This document shows positions 18,906 through 29,247 of a stretch of DNA of 58,817 nucleotides, one piece after another (the first letter of the stretch is position 1; each line of letters opens with the position of its first letter). The translations under genes were made by a program, and so were the position numbers. Source of the stretch: an uncultured Alphaproteobacteria bacterium (lineage in GTDB: Bacteria; Pseudomonadota; Alphaproteobacteria; Methylaequorales; Methylaequoraceae); the NCBI GenBank assembly GCA_902523675.1, contig CABZAL010000007.1, positions 1 to 58,817 on the forward strand, read 5' to 3'. Under the pieces are notes generated by a model, which did not search any database, was not told the DNA's origin, and was given only the letters and a program-made list of their open reading frames with translations.

Positions 18906-19913
18906 CTAATCTAATTTTCCGCTCACCATTTCCCAATATTTTTTGTAATCTGATTTTTCATAATTTCTTAGATTAAGATATTTTACATGATCGTTTGGCT
19001 TTTCTATATCATATTCGATACCCCACAGTGCTTCACTGTCATAAGGCATTTTTCCATATCTTAAATCTGCTATCACATTTTTATAGCGTGGATGGAAATA
19101 AATATATTCATTTGAAAACTTTGCAAATCTTAAGATATCATTCCTCTGCGTAGAATTTATTTCTAATTCAGGTAATATCTTTTCTTTATCAATAAACCTG
19201 ACAGTATCTCCTTTTATATAGTATCCTTCTTTAAAATTTGGCATATACACTACATAAATATAATATATTCCATTATAAAGATATATTGTTCTCCAAAGCA
19301 AATTGTTACCTATCGTTGGTTTAATTAAAAGTTTTTCAATATCATGTTTTTTTTGTTCAGCAATTTGATACACAATTTTTTCAACTCTTTCATGTTTTAT
19401 AAAACCAATAAATAAATAGAAAATTGAGCATAAAATTCCAACTTTAATAGTTTTTTTTGATTTGAAAAAATAAAAAAAAGCTAAAGAAAAAAATAATATT
19501 AGAGTGTAAATTGGATCAATAATTGAAATTATATTTAAGGAAATCCTCTCTTTCGAAAAGGGCCAAAATAAATGTGTTCCGTAACTTGTAAACGCATCTA
19601 ACAATCCGTGGGACAGAAATCCTAAAAAAGAGTAAAGATAAAGCTCAGAAAATTTAAAAGTTTTTTTTTGAATTAAATACAACAATAGTGCTAGAAACAT
19701 ACTGCCAATAGGACAAAAAAATATAGAATGAGTAAAATGTCTATGAAAATCTAAAAAAAGTAGAGGATCACTTTTTGACCTAATTAAAATGTCAAAATCA
19801 GGAAGTAGTCCTCCTAAAAAACCAGAGACGCATGCAATCTTATATGATTTTTTTTTCAATGCTACTGAAGATGATAATGAGGCTCCAAGCAGACCTTGTG
19901 TTAATAGATCCAT
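18906..19913 (-). CDS. Membrane-bound metal-dependent hydrolase (YdjM/DUF457-like)
   Basis: MDLLTQGLLGASLSSSV...GGLLPDFDIL...HRHFTHSIFF...LGFLSHGLLDAFTSYGT. Confidence 0.88.
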   Translation of the reverse strand: MDLLTQGLLGASLSSSVALKKKSYKIACVSGFLGGLLPDFDILIRSKSDPLLFLDFHRHFTHSIFFCPIGSMFLALLLYLIQKKTFKFSELYLYSFLGFLSHGLLDAFTSYGTHLFWPFSKERISLNIISIIDPIYTLILFFSLAFFYFFKSKKTIKVGILCSIFYLFIGFIKHERVEKIVYQIAEQKKHDIEKLLIKPTIGNNLLWRTIYLYNGIYYIYVVYMPNFKEGYYIKGDTVRFIDKEKILPELEINSTQRNDILRFAKFSNEYIYFHPRYKNVIADLRYGKMPYDSEALWGIEYDIEKPNDHVKYLNLRNYEKSDYKKYWEMVSGKLD

Positions 19914-19951
19914 AATTTACAAATATAAAGTTTTGTTAATATTTTTATTTT

Positions 19952-20125
19952 TTATAATTTTTTTTCCTTCCAAGTACCACCGTATTGATAGTTTGGTTTG
20001 ATTTTTATGGGGACCAAACACTTTTCACAAATAAAATTCCACTTTAAGATATTATTCCATCTGCATCTAAATAATCTTGAAGCAAAGTTATTGCATCGAT
20101 CACACTTTTTTTTTCTTACTCTCAT
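19952..20125 (-). CDS. Zinc-ribbon-like microprotein, 57 aa (MRVRKKKCDRCNNFASRLFRCRW...CEKCLVPIKIKPNYQYGGTWKEKKL)
   Basis: Two CxxC motifs, overlaps the preceding ORF by 26 nt. Confidence 0.65.
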   Translation of the reverse strand: MRVRKKKCDRCNNFASRLFRCRWNNILKWNFICEKCLVPIKIKPNYQYGGTWKEKKL

Positions 20126-20255
20126 TTTTTTCTATTTCAAAGCAATCATCACATATTTTATTGCTTTTATTATAATAACTAATTTTAGCAGGTTTAAATG
20201 GTAATGGTGCATCACACACAGGACAAACTTTAAGTTCAAGTTCATTTTTATTCAT
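20100..20255 (-). CDS. Zinc-ribbon-like microprotein, 51 aa (MNKNELELKVCPVCDAPLPFKP...ICDDCFEIEKNESKKKKV)
   Basis: CPVC and CDDC motifs; ATG at 20255. Confidence 0.65.
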   Translation of the reverse strand: MNKNELELKVCPVCDAPLPFKPAKISYYNKSNKICDDCFEIEKNESKKKKV

Positions 20256-20629
20256 GGGTATTTATAATTACATGAAATAATGACTTTGTTGTTGTACTTT
20301 TCATCACCATTTTTATTTAAATTTATTATGTATTTTATTTTGACCTTATTATTAACTTTACAATAATTTATTAAGAAATTTCTAATTTGTAATAAATAGT
20401 TGTCCACTATATCAACATTATAGACCTCATCGAAAATATACTTATGGTTACTGTATCTCGAGTCAAAAGAAAAATAAGCAAAAATCAAATCATTATTAGA
20501 ACATTTCAGATTCTCTGGTATCAATAGAATATTTTTGATTATGCATGGTGCTTCGGCAAATGTTTGAGACATATTTAGAATACTTAAATTTGAAAAAAAA
20601 AATATCAATATGAAATTTAACAATTTCAT
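20252..20629 (-). CDS. Hypothetical secreted protein
   Basis: N-terminal hydrophobic segment. Confidence 0.6.
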   Translation of the reverse strand: MKLLNFILIFFFSNLSILNMSQTFAEAPCIIKNILLIPENLKCSNNDLIFAYFSFDSRYSNHKYIFDEVYNVDIVDNYLLQIRNFLINYCKVNNKVKIKYIINLNKNGDEKYNNKVIISCNYKYP

Positions 20630-20717
20630 TTCAAATAATTATTTGAATAAATTTGAATTTTCATATGTTTTTTTATATCATAATTATAACCTAAATTAGT
20701 AATTCTATTTATATAAG

Positions 20718-22394
20718 TTGGTAATGAAAGCTTCAGATTTGTTGATTAAATGTCTTGAAAAAGAGGGCGTTACAAGAATATTTGGTTTGCCTGGAGAAGA
20801 AAATGCTGATTTTATGTTATCTCTAAAAAAAAGTAAAAAAATAAAATTTATTTTGTGTAGACATGAACAATCAGCAGCTTTTATGGCAGACGCTTATGGG
20901 AGATTGACCGGAAAAGCCGGTGTATGTCTATCAACATTAGGACCAGGCGTGACTAATTTGATGACTGGATTGGCAGATGCAAATATGGATTATGCACCTG
21001 TTGTAGCAATCATTGGACAGGGATCAACGAAAAGACTTCACAAAGAAAGTCACCAAATAATGGATTCAATTGGAATGATAAAACCAATTTCTAAGTGGGC
21101 ACAAACAATTTTATCTTCAGAAAACATTTCAGAAATGGTAAGAAAAGCTTTTAAGTTAGCTGAAGCAGAAAAACCTGGGGTAACAGTTTTGGAAATTCCT
21201 GAGGATGTTGCAAAAGAAAAAATCAAAGATAAACCTATAGAGCCAACTCTTATTCGAAGACCGGCTGCAGATTATCGAGCTGTAAATGATGCGTTAGATT
21301 TAATCTTAAAATCAAAAAATCCAATAATTTTAGCAGGTAATGGTACTGTAAGAAAAAGAGCTTCAAATCGTTTAAGAGTTTTAACTAAAAATTTAGGTAT
21401 AGGCGTAGTTAACACATTCATGGGAAAAGGAGGAATTTCAAAAGATGATGAGCATTGTCTTTATACAATTGGATTGGGTAGCGGAGATTTCAATAATTTA
21501 GCTATCGATGAATCTGATTTAGTGATTACAATAGGATACGATTTAGTTGAATACAGTCCATCTGCTTGGAATAGACTTAAAAAAAAAAAGAAAAAAATAA
21601 TTCACGTTGATTATACTCCTGCCGAGATTGATAAAGATTATTTACCAGATGTTGAAATAATTTCAGACTTAGCTGCTGCTTTATATCAATTAAATAAAAG
21701 GCTCTTGGAAAAAATTAATAAGAATAAATTACCGTTATTTAATATTAAAAAAAGAAAAAAACTAAGAAATCTTATGACCAAAGATCTGGAATTAAATAAT
21801 CATGATAATTCTTTTCCCATGAAACCTCAAAGAATTTTGTCTGAGGTGAGAAAATTTATGGACAATGATGACATCTTATTATCTGATGTCGGAGCACACA
21901 AAATGTGGGTGGCAAGAGAATATAATTGTGCAGTGCCAAATACATGTTTGATTTCAAATGGTTTTTGTACCATGGGCTTTGCCCTACCAGGTTCTATTGG
22001 GGCCAAAATGGCTTTTCCTAAAAAAAAGATTGTTTCTATAAATGGAGATGCAGGATTCTTGATGAATGTTCAAGAACTTGAAACTGCAGTAAGATATAAA
22101 ATAAATATTATAGTTATAGTATGGCTTGATGGTAGTTATGGGTTAATAAAGTGGAAACAGCAATTGCAATATGAAGGAAATCACTCTGATTTAAAGTTTA
22201 ATAATCCTAACTTTAAGTTTCTATCTGATTCTTTTGGGATGTGGGGCATTGAATTAACTAAAGCTGAGGAATTGCCTTCCGCACTAAAAGAGGCTAGCAA
22301 GCAAAAAGGACCAGCTATTATTGGTATTCCAGTTGACTACTCAGAAAATATGGAACTTACGAAAAGATTAGGAAAAATAACTGCAATAATTTAA
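20718..22394 (+). CDS. Acetolactate synthase large-subunit-like ThDP enzyme
   Basis: GLPGEENADFMLSL, HEQSAAFMADAYGRLTG, GDAGFLMNVQELETAVRY ThDP motif. Confidence 0.9.
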   Translation: MVMKASDLLIKCLEKEGVTRIFGLPGEENADFMLSLKKSKKIKFILCRHEQSAAFMADAYGRLTGKAGVCLSTLGPGVTNLMTGLADANMDYAPVVAIIGQGSTKRLHKESHQIMDSIGMIKPISKWAQTILSSENISEMVRKAFKLAEAEKPGVTVLEIPEDVAKEKIKDKPIEPTLIRRPAADYRAVNDALDLILKSKNPIILAGNGTVRKRASNRLRVLTKNLGIGVVNTFMGKGGISKDDEHCLYTIGLGSGDFNNLAIDESDLVITIGYDLVEYSPSAWNRLKKKKKKIIHVDYTPAEIDKDYLPDVEIISDLAAALYQLNKRLLEKINKNKLPLFNIKKRKKLRNLMTKDLELNNHDNSFPMKPQRILSEVRKFMDNDDILLSDVGAHKMWVAREYNCAVPNTCLISNGFCTMGFALPGSIGAKMAFPKKKIVSINGDAGFLMNVQELETAVRYKINIIVIVWLDGSYGLIKWKQQLQYEGNHSDLKFNNPNFKFLSDSFGMWGIELTKAEELPSALKEASKQKGPAIIGIPVDYSENMELTKRLGKITAII

Positions 22395-22432
22395 TCTTCC
22401 ATCTTACAATACTAATCATCAAGTTAACTAGT

Positions 22433-23272
22433 TTATTTAAAATATTTTTTTCTAAATTCTTTTTTGTATGCTGTTTTTAAAATTAAGGTTCCAAAAAATA
22501 TACAAGATAAAATTAGTATAATTGTTGGTGCAGGGGAACTATCCATGAAAAAACTTAGATAAACTCCAAAAAAAGCTGATATGGAAGTTATTAAAATTGA
22601 TAAAATCAACATCTGATCAAATTTTTTTGTTAATAAAAACACAATTGCACCTGGAGTGATTAGTAAACCTATTGAAAGTATAATTCCTACAGAAGATAAA
22701 GTTGCAACTACTGTGACAGATGTTAATGTTATCAGCAAAAAATTTAAGTATTTATTGTTTATGCCTAGAACATTTGATTGAATTTCGTCAAATGAAAAAA
22801 GCATTAGATCCTTCCTTTTTATAAATATAAGAAAGCTTACAAATGCAGATATTGAAATACTTAATAATAAATTTTCATCTGTAATACCTAGAATATTTCC
22901 AAATAAAATATGATCGAGATGCAAATTAGTTGAAACTTTTGTAACAAGGACCAAACCTATTCCAAACATTCCAGAAAATACTACACCTAATACTGTATCT
23001 TTTTTTATTCTACTATTTTCACTAATAAAACTAGAGACTAGTGAACAGAAAAGACCAGCAACAAAAGCTCCAATAATTAATGGTATTTTAAAAATATATG
23101 CCAAAACAATTCCTGGAAGAACTGCATGACTTATAGCATCTCCCATTAAAGACCAACCCTTAAGAACAAGATAGCAAGATAACATTGACGTTGGGATAGA
23201 GATCATAACTGCCACAAGAAATGCATTATTCATAAATCTAAAATTAAATGGATCTAGTAAAAAATCTATCAT
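22433..23272 (-). CDS. Mn/Zn ABC transporter permease (SitD/MntD-like)
   Basis: ABC-3 family TM pattern, LKGWSLMGDAISHAVLPG. Confidence 0.9.
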   Translation of the reverse strand: MIDFLLDPFNFRFMNNAFLVAVMISIPTSMLSCYLVLKGWSLMGDAISHAVLPGIVLAYIFKIPLIIGAFVAGLFCSLVSSFISENSRIKKDTVLGVVFSGMFGIGLVLVTKVSTNLHLDHILFGNILGITDENLLLSISISAFVSFLIFIKRKDLMLFSFDEIQSNVLGINNKYLNFLLITLTSVTVVATLSSVGIILSIGLLITPGAIVFLLTKKFDQMLILSILITSISAFFGVYLSFFMDSSPAPTIILILSCIFFGTLILKTAYKKEFRKKYFK

Positions 23273-24117
23273 TTTATTTTCTTATACATTCTTAATTTTT
23301 TAAGATATCCATGTTTTGGTGCAAATAAAAAAACTAAAAAAAACAATATTGTTTGTAAAATCACAATAACTCCGCCAGTTGCACCGTCAAGAAAATAACT
23401 TATGTATGCTCCAATAAAACATGAAAAAAAACCTATAATTGTGCTATAGAGTAGTAATTTTGAGAATCTATCAGTCAATAAATAAGCAGTAGCTCCAGGC
23501 GTTATAATTAAAGCAATTACTAAAAAAGCTCCAACGGTTTGTAATGCAGTTACACATGTGGCAGACAATAGCATAAAAAATACAGCCTTTAAAAAAAATG
23601 GATGCAAACCTATGGTTTTAGCTTGTTTTTCATCAAAAAAAGCCACCATTAAATCTTTCCATTTCCATAACAAAATCAATATTGTGATAAAAGAAATTAT
23701 TAAAATTTGAAAAATATCATAGTCAGAAATCCCAAGTATATTTCCTAGAATAATGGTTTGGATACTGACTGACATGGGTGAGATAGATGCCATAAAAAGA
23801 CCTAAACCAAAAAACGAAGTAAAGGTTAAACCTATAATGGTATCTTCTTTTAAACCTGAAAACTTTTGTAGAAATAATATTGAAATTGCCGCTAATCCTC
23901 CTGCTACAAAAGCTCCAAATGAAAATGGTAGACCTAATATGTAAGCTCCAGCAACTCCTGGAACTATTGAGTGACTGAGAGCATCCCCAATCAAAGACCA
24001 TCCCTTCAAAACTAAAAACGCTGAAAGAAAAGAGCATATAGTACCAACTAATGCGCTAATCCAGATTGCTTTAAACATATAATCATAAGAAAAAGGTGAC
24101 AATAAAAAATCTATCAC
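23269..24117 (-). CDS. Mn/Zn ABC transporter permease (SitC/MntC-like)
   Basis: LKGWSLIGDALSHSIVPGVAGAY. Confidence 0.9.
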   Translation of the reverse strand: MIDFLLSPFSYDYMFKAIWISALVGTICSFLSAFLVLKGWSLIGDALSHSIVPGVAGAYILGLPFSFGAFVAGGLAAISILFLQKFSGLKEDTIIGLTFTSFFGLGLFMASISPMSVSIQTIILGNILGISDYDIFQILIISFITILILLWKWKDLMVAFFDEKQAKTIGLHPFFLKAVFFMLLSATCVTALQTVGAFLVIALIITPGATAYLLTDRFSKLLLYSTIIGFFSCFIGAYISYFLDGATGGVIVILQTILFFLVFLFAPKHGYLKKLRMYKKIK

Positions 24118-24956
24118 TTAGTTACGTCCTTGTCGTCATAAGTAATAAATGGCCTTTCATCATCGGTAATTATGTGGACTTTTCTATTATCATTATCGTC
24201 ATGTAAATCAGATCCACCTAGTATAAAATGTCTTAAAACTCCTCCAAATGTATTTTCTAAATTCTTTCTATTAAAAATTCTTTTAGTTTCACCGTAAGCT
24301 AGAATTCTTTTTTTTAATAAAATGGTTTGATCACAAAATCTCGGAACGGATCCAAGATTGTGTGTTGAAACTAGGACAAGTTTTCCTTCATCACGCATAT
24401 CTCTTAAAATCTGCATCATTACTTCTTCGGTTAAAACATCAACACCAGTAAAAGGCTCATCTAGAAGAATGATTTTACTATTTTGAGCTATTGCTCTTGC
24501 AAAAAATACTCTTTGTCTTTGACCACCAGATAATTCTCCAATTTGACTATTTTTAAAAGCTATCATTCCAACTTTTGTCAATGCATCATTCACAGCGTTA
24601 ATATCATTTTTTGAGGGATTTCTCATCAAACCCATAAAACCATATCTGCCCATCATAACAACATCACTTACCAAAACAGGAAAATTCCAATCTATTTCTT
24701 CTGACTGGGGTACATATGCAACTAAGCTTTGCCTTAAAGCACTTTGAACACTCATATCTAAAATTTTTATCTTACCGTAAGTTATTGGTACAAAACCCAT
24801 TATAGCCTTAAAAACAGTGGATTTTCCAGAACCATTGACTCCGACAAGTGCTGCGATAGATCCAAGGGGTAGCTTAAATGAGGCATTTGCTAGTGCATTT
24901 TTTCCATTTTTATAGGTAACTGATAAACCCTCAGCAATTATTCCAAATTTACTCAT
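24114..24956 (-). CDS. Mn/Zn ABC transporter ATPase (SitB/MntB-like)
   Basis: GVNGSGKST, LSGGQRQRVFFARAI, ILLDEPF. Confidence 0.93.
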   Translation of the reverse strand: MSKFGIIAEGLSVTYKNGKNALANASFKLPLGSIAALVGVNGSGKSTVFKAIMGFVPITYGKIKILDMSVQSALRQSLVAYVPQSEEIDWNFPVLVSDVVMMGRYGFMGLMRNPSKNDINAVNDALTKVGMIAFKNSQIGELSGGQRQRVFFARAIAQNSKIILLDEPFTGVDVLTEEVMMQILRDMRDEGKLVLVSTHNLGSVPRFCDQTILLKKRILAYGETKRIFNRKNLENTFGGVLRHFILGGSDLHDDNDNRKVHIITDDERPFITYDDKDVTK

Positions 24957-25851
24957 TAAGTAACAATCCTTCCATAATTGTGAGAGAGGTTTTTTTTAAT
25001 AAATCCAAATATGTTGAAACAGACCCATTTTTTGTTGATAGACTATCAACGTAAAGTATTCCACCATAAGAAATATTGGTTTCTTTTGCAATTTGTAGTG
25101 CAGGTTTCTGTGATACAGTACTTTCACAAAATATGACTTCAATCTGATTACTATTAATTACATCAATTACATTTTTTACTTGTTTTGGTGTACCCATAGT
25201 ATCGGAATTAGTTGGCCATATGAATAATTCTTTCATTTCGTAATACTCTGTAAGGTAGCTGAAAGCTCCCTCACATGTAACCAACCATCTTTTATTAATT
25301 GGTATTGAAAGAATTTTGTCTTTAATAGGAAGAATATTTTTTATAATTTCTTGTTTATAGTTGTTAGCATTTAATTTGTAAATTTTTTCATTTTTTTTAT
25401 CAATTTTTGACAATGCTTTTTCTATATTATCAATATAAATAACTGCATTTTCAATATTCATCCATGCATGTGGGTTAGGTTTACCTTTATAATCTCCATA
25501 TTTGATTGGAATTGGAACAACATTTGTTGTGAGTATTGCACTGGGAATATCTTTAAAATTAACAAAGAATTTTTCAAACCAAATTTCTAAATTAAAACCA
25601 TTCCATAAAATTAAGTCTGCATCCTTTACTTTAGAAATATCTCTGGGTGTTGGTTGATAATCATGTATTTCCGCTCCTGGTTTAGTTATAGACTCAACAA
25701 CTGCCAAATCACCTGCAACGTTTTGTGCCATATCCGCCAGAATAGTAAACGTTGTTATCACTTTAAGAGAATCTCTGGAAGCAGCAGCAACGTTTGTAAA
25801 TAAAAGAAATATTATATTAAAACAAAGTAAGTTAATTAAGAAGTTACGCAT
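24949..25851 (-). CDS. Mn/Zn ABC transporter substrate-binding protein (SitA/ZnuA family)
   Basis: ADMAQNVAGD, GAEIHDYQPTPRD, NPHAWMN. Confidence 0.92.
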   Translation of the reverse strand: MRNFLINLLCFNIIFLLFTNVAAASRDSLKVITTFTILADMAQNVAGDLAVVESITKPGAEIHDYQPTPRDISKVKDADLILWNGFNLEIWFEKFFVNFKDIPSAILTTNVVPIPIKYGDYKGKPNPHAWMNIENAVIYIDNIEKALSKIDKKNEKIYKLNANNYKQEIIKNILPIKDKILSIPINKRWLVTCEGAFSYLTEYYEMKELFIWPTNSDTMGTPKQVKNVIDVINSNQIEVIFCESTVSQKPALQIAKETNISYGGILYVDSLSTKNGSVSTYLDLLKKTSLTIMEGLLLNE

Positions 25852-25854
25852 AAA

Positions 25855-27297
25855 CTATGTTCCGCAAAAAGTTTTATAACTTGGATCAATTTTTGGATCT
25901 TTAATATATATAGTTTCTTTGAGATATTTTTTATACGGTTTTTTTAAAATCCTCAAAAAATTTTTAATTGATTTATAGTTTCCAAATTTTGAATCATTTA
26001 AAACCTGTTCTACTAAATTATTTCTTGGAATAACTGATGGGTTTTTTATCATCATAATTTTTTGTGATGATTCAAAAGAGCCAAGTTTTTCAACTCTTTT
26101 TTGCCAATCACTATACCAGTTTTTAAAATCTAAGTTTTTAGAATATAATTTTTTTTGATTTAACATTCTAAAAGTATTAGTAAAATCCATTTTTCTTTCT
26201 TCCATAATTGTCAATAACCTTAAAATTAACTTTTTGTCATCCTTATGTTTTCTTATTAGTCCAATTTTAGATCTCATCATCTCTAACCAATTTTTTTGAA
26301 AATATTTATCAAATAACTCTAGTACCTCAGTAGCAAGTTTAATTGAAGTTTCTTTATTTTTATGAATAAGTGGAATAATACTTTCAGCAAATCTTGCAAT
26401 ATTCCACTTTGTAATTATTGGCTGATTTTTATAAGAATACCTACCATTATAATCAATAGAACTAAAAAAAGTATCTGGTTTATAAACATCCATAAATGCA
26501 CAGGGTCCAAAGTCTATTGCTTCTCCACTTAAAGTGATATTATCAGTATTCATTACTCCATGCACAAAGCCTACTCTCATCCATTCAAGAACCAAATTTA
26601 TTTGTCTAAGCATAAAAGAATGTAACAATTCAATTGCAGAATCTTTAGATTTTTTTATTTCTGGATAGTGTCTATTAATTGTATAATCTAATAAATTTTC
26701 TAAATCACTTATATCATTGTTTGCAGATAAAAATTGAAACGTTCCTATTCTAATATGAGAACTAGCAACTCTTGATAAAATTGCACCAGGATGTATGATT
26801 TCTCTTTGAACGAATTCTCCAGTTTTTACTACAGCTAGAGATCTTGTAGTGGGAATACCTAAAGAATAAAGAGATTCACTAATTAAATATTCTCTTAACA
26901 TAGGTCCAAGGGCTGCTCTACCATCACCATTTCTTGAAAAAGGCGTTCTCCCAGATCCCTTTAACTGAATATCATATCTCTGATTTTTTTGATTTAAATG
27001 CTCTCCAATAATACTTGCTCTTCCATCTCCTAAAATTGTAAAGTGACCAAATTGATGGCCAGCATAAGCTTGTGAAAAAGGTTCAGTGTTATTAGGAATT
27101 AGATTACCTGCAAATATTTTAGATATAGATTCAGATGGTATTTTGGAAAAATCTAAATTCAATTCTTTTGCAAGCTCTTTATTAAAAAGAACCATTGAAG
27201 GATTTGAAACAGGTTGAGGTTTTATTTTTATGTAAGTTGTTTGAGAAAGGGTCAAATATGAATTGTCAAAATTAAAACCTATTTGTTTTAAGTCCAT
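25855..27297 (-). CDS. selO: Protein adenylyltransferase SelO
   Basis: QAYAGHQFGHFTILGDGRA, QLKGSGRTPFSRNGDGRAALGPMLREYL, GVMNTDN. Confidence 0.95.
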   Translation of the reverse strand: MDLKQIGFNFDNSYLTLSQTTYIKIKPQPVSNPSMVLFNKELAKELNLDFSKIPSESISKIFAGNLIPNNTEPFSQAYAGHQFGHFTILGDGRASIIGEHLNQKNQRYDIQLKGSGRTPFSRNGDGRAALGPMLREYLISESLYSLGIPTTRSLAVVKTGEFVQREIIHPGAILSRVASSHIRIGTFQFLSANNDISDLENLLDYTINRHYPEIKKSKDSAIELLHSFMLRQINLVLEWMRVGFVHGVMNTDNITLSGEAIDFGPCAFMDVYKPDTFFSSIDYNGRYSYKNQPIITKWNIARFAESIIPLIHKNKETSIKLATEVLELFDKYFQKNWLEMMRSKIGLIRKHKDDKKLILRLLTIMEERKMDFTNTFRMLNQKKLYSKNLDFKNWYSDWQKRVEKLGSFESSQKIMMIKNPSVIPRNNLVEQVLNDSKFGNYKSIKNFLRILKKPYKKYLKETIYIKDPKIDPSYKTFCGT

Positions 27298-27367
27298 AAT
27301 ATAATTTCCAAAAAATATTTAAATTTTTTTAATAAAGTATTAAAATCAAATTAAACTTTTTTATAAA

Positions 27368-27964
27368 ATGTTTAAAGTTAATTATAAGATTTTATTTTGT
27401 ATATTGTTTTTACTAAATTGTTCACAAAGTAGTAACAAATTAATTATTGAGGAACCAAAAAATTTAAAACAAATCAAAGATGAATTTTTTGTATCTTTAG
27501 ATTCTAAAGGTTGGGAACTAAAAAAAAATTATAATTTTTTTAGATGTGAAAAAAAAAAATTCAATATAAATATTCATGATATTTACGACTATGAAATAAA
27601 TAAACTATTGAAGAATATTTTTTCTAATTTTAATTTTGATAACTCTATTGATTTGACTGAAAACAATAAAAAGTTATTTTTAAAAATTTCACAAAAAAAA
27701 GCCTTCGCAAACTTTGATTATAATGGAGATCAATCAGAATTTAATCTGGTGCTATATGGTGAAATTTCTTTTTTTAATGGAAATAAAAAAATCTTTGATT
27801 CGAAAATTAGAGCGGAGGGTTCAGCAACCAAAAAAGACTTTTTTGTGTGTGATCCTAAAAAAGTAGCAAAAACTGCTGTTGAAAACGCAATGACTAAATA
27901 TCTTGATTTGGTTAGTAAAAATATTTTTAAAGCTATTGAATTGCTCGAAAAAAATGATATTTAA
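27368..27964 (+). CDS. Putative lipoprotein
   Basis: Lipobox-like LLNC near the N terminus. Confidence 0.65.
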   Translation: MFKVNYKILFCILFLLNCSQSSNKLIIEEPKNLKQIKDEFFVSLDSKGWELKKNYNFFRCEKKKFNINIHDIYDYEINKLLKNIFSNFNFDNSIDLTENNKKLFLKISQKKAFANFDYNGDQSEFNLVLYGEISFFNGNKKIFDSKIRAEGSATKKDFFVCDPKKVAKTAVENAMTKYLDLVSKNIFKAIELLEKNDI

Positions 27965-27985
27965 GTAATTATAAGGAGAAAAATA

Positions 27986-28222
27986 ATGAAAAAAATTAGT
28001 CTAATATTGTTTTCCGCATTATTTGTTTCTAACATATCTTTAGCTTGTCCATATTCTTCAATGGCTCAAATTGACAAGCAATTAGAATTTAATAAAAATC
28101 TTGATAAAGCTATCATTGTTAAAGTTCTAAATCTAAGAAATAAGGGTGAATTAGAATTAAAGAGTGGAAACGTTCAAAAATCTGAAGAAATACTTAATGA
28201 AGCTCTTGCTTTGTTGAGATAA
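27986..28222 (+). CDS. Hypothetical small exported protein
   Basis: AAGGAG RBS; signal-like N terminus. Confidence 0.65.
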   Translation: MKKISLILFSALFVSNISLACPYSSMAQIDKQLEFNKNLDKAIIVKVLNLRNKGELELKSGNVQKSEEILNEALALLR

Positions 28223-28223
28223 T

Positions 28224-28483
28224 TTATTTGTTCTTAAACTTTACTACACCAATTAATATTAGCAGACATAAAATTAAAGTTACAGTGTTTGCTAATATTG
28301 TTTCTTCTCTTTGATAATCAAACCATATATTAACCAATTTCCCACACCAAAGGTGAATATTAAAAACATTGATAAAGATAAATCATTGACGCTTTTTGTT
28401 ATCCAAATTTTTAATACTTGTGGAAAAAAACTTATTGTGGTGCAAATACCACCAACTAAACCAATATATAGTGCATAATTCAT
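28224..28483 (-). pseudogene. SemiSWEET/PQ-loop family protein, C-terminal frameshift
   Basis: VGGICTTISFFPQVLKIWITKSVNDLSLSMF...; after WLIYGLIIKE an alternate frame continues EETILANTVTLILCLLILIGVVKFKNK*. Confidence 0.75.
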
Positions 28484-28485
28484 AG

Positions 28486-29247
28486 TTACTCTCTGAGCTT
28501 GTAACCTGTTTTAAAAATAAAATATATAATTGAAATACAAATTATCAGAAATAAAATTATCATACCAAAACTAATCAAAATATTGACATCTGAATTTTCA
28601 TAAAAACTCCATCTAAAACCACTTATTAAATACAATAAAGGGTTAAGTAAGGAAATCTTTTGCCAGAAGTCAGGAAGCATCGAAATTGAATAAAAACTGC
28701 CCCCCAAAAATGTTAGAGGAGTTATTATAAGTAAGGGCACTAATTGCAATTTATCAAATCCATCAGAAATAATACCAATAATAAAACCTATCAAACAAAA
28801 TGTTAAACAGGTAACAAATAGATAAAAAAACATCCAAATTGGATGTTTGATTTCTAAATCAACAAAAAAGCTAGATGTTAACAGAACAATTATTCCAATA
28901 ATCATTGACTTTGAAGTAGCTGCACCAACGTAACCTAATGCAATCTCATAAAAAGATATAGGAGCAGAAAGAACTTCATAAATTGTGCCTGTAAATCTAG
29001 GAAAATAAATTCCAAATGATGCATTTGAAATACTCTGACTAAGAATTGTTAACATTATTAATCCTGGAACAATGAAAGATGAATAACTTATTCCATCAAT
29101 GTCACTAATTCTTGAACCAATTGCAGAACCAAAAACAATAAAATATAAAATTGTTGATATCACCGGTGCTGCAATAGATTGTGTTAGAGTACGAAATGTT
29201 CTAGACATTTCAAATTTATAAATTGCAAATATACTTGTGAAATTCAT
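28486..29247 (-). CDS. ABC-2 type transporter permease
   Basis: Six-TM ABC-2 pattern; overlaps the ATPase gene by 4 nt. Confidence 0.88.
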   Translation of the reverse strand: MNFTSIFAIYKFEMSRTFRTLTQSIAAPVISTILYFIVFGSAIGSRISDIDGISYSSFIVPGLIMLTILSQSISNASFGIYFPRFTGTIYEVLSAPISFYEIALGYVGAATSKSMIIGIIVLLTSSFFVDLEIKHPIWMFFYLFVTCLTFCLIGFIIGIISDGFDKLQLVPLLIITPLTFLGGSFYSISMLPDFWQKISLLNPLLYLISGFRWSFYENSDVNILISFGMIILFLIICISIIYFIFKTGYKLRE

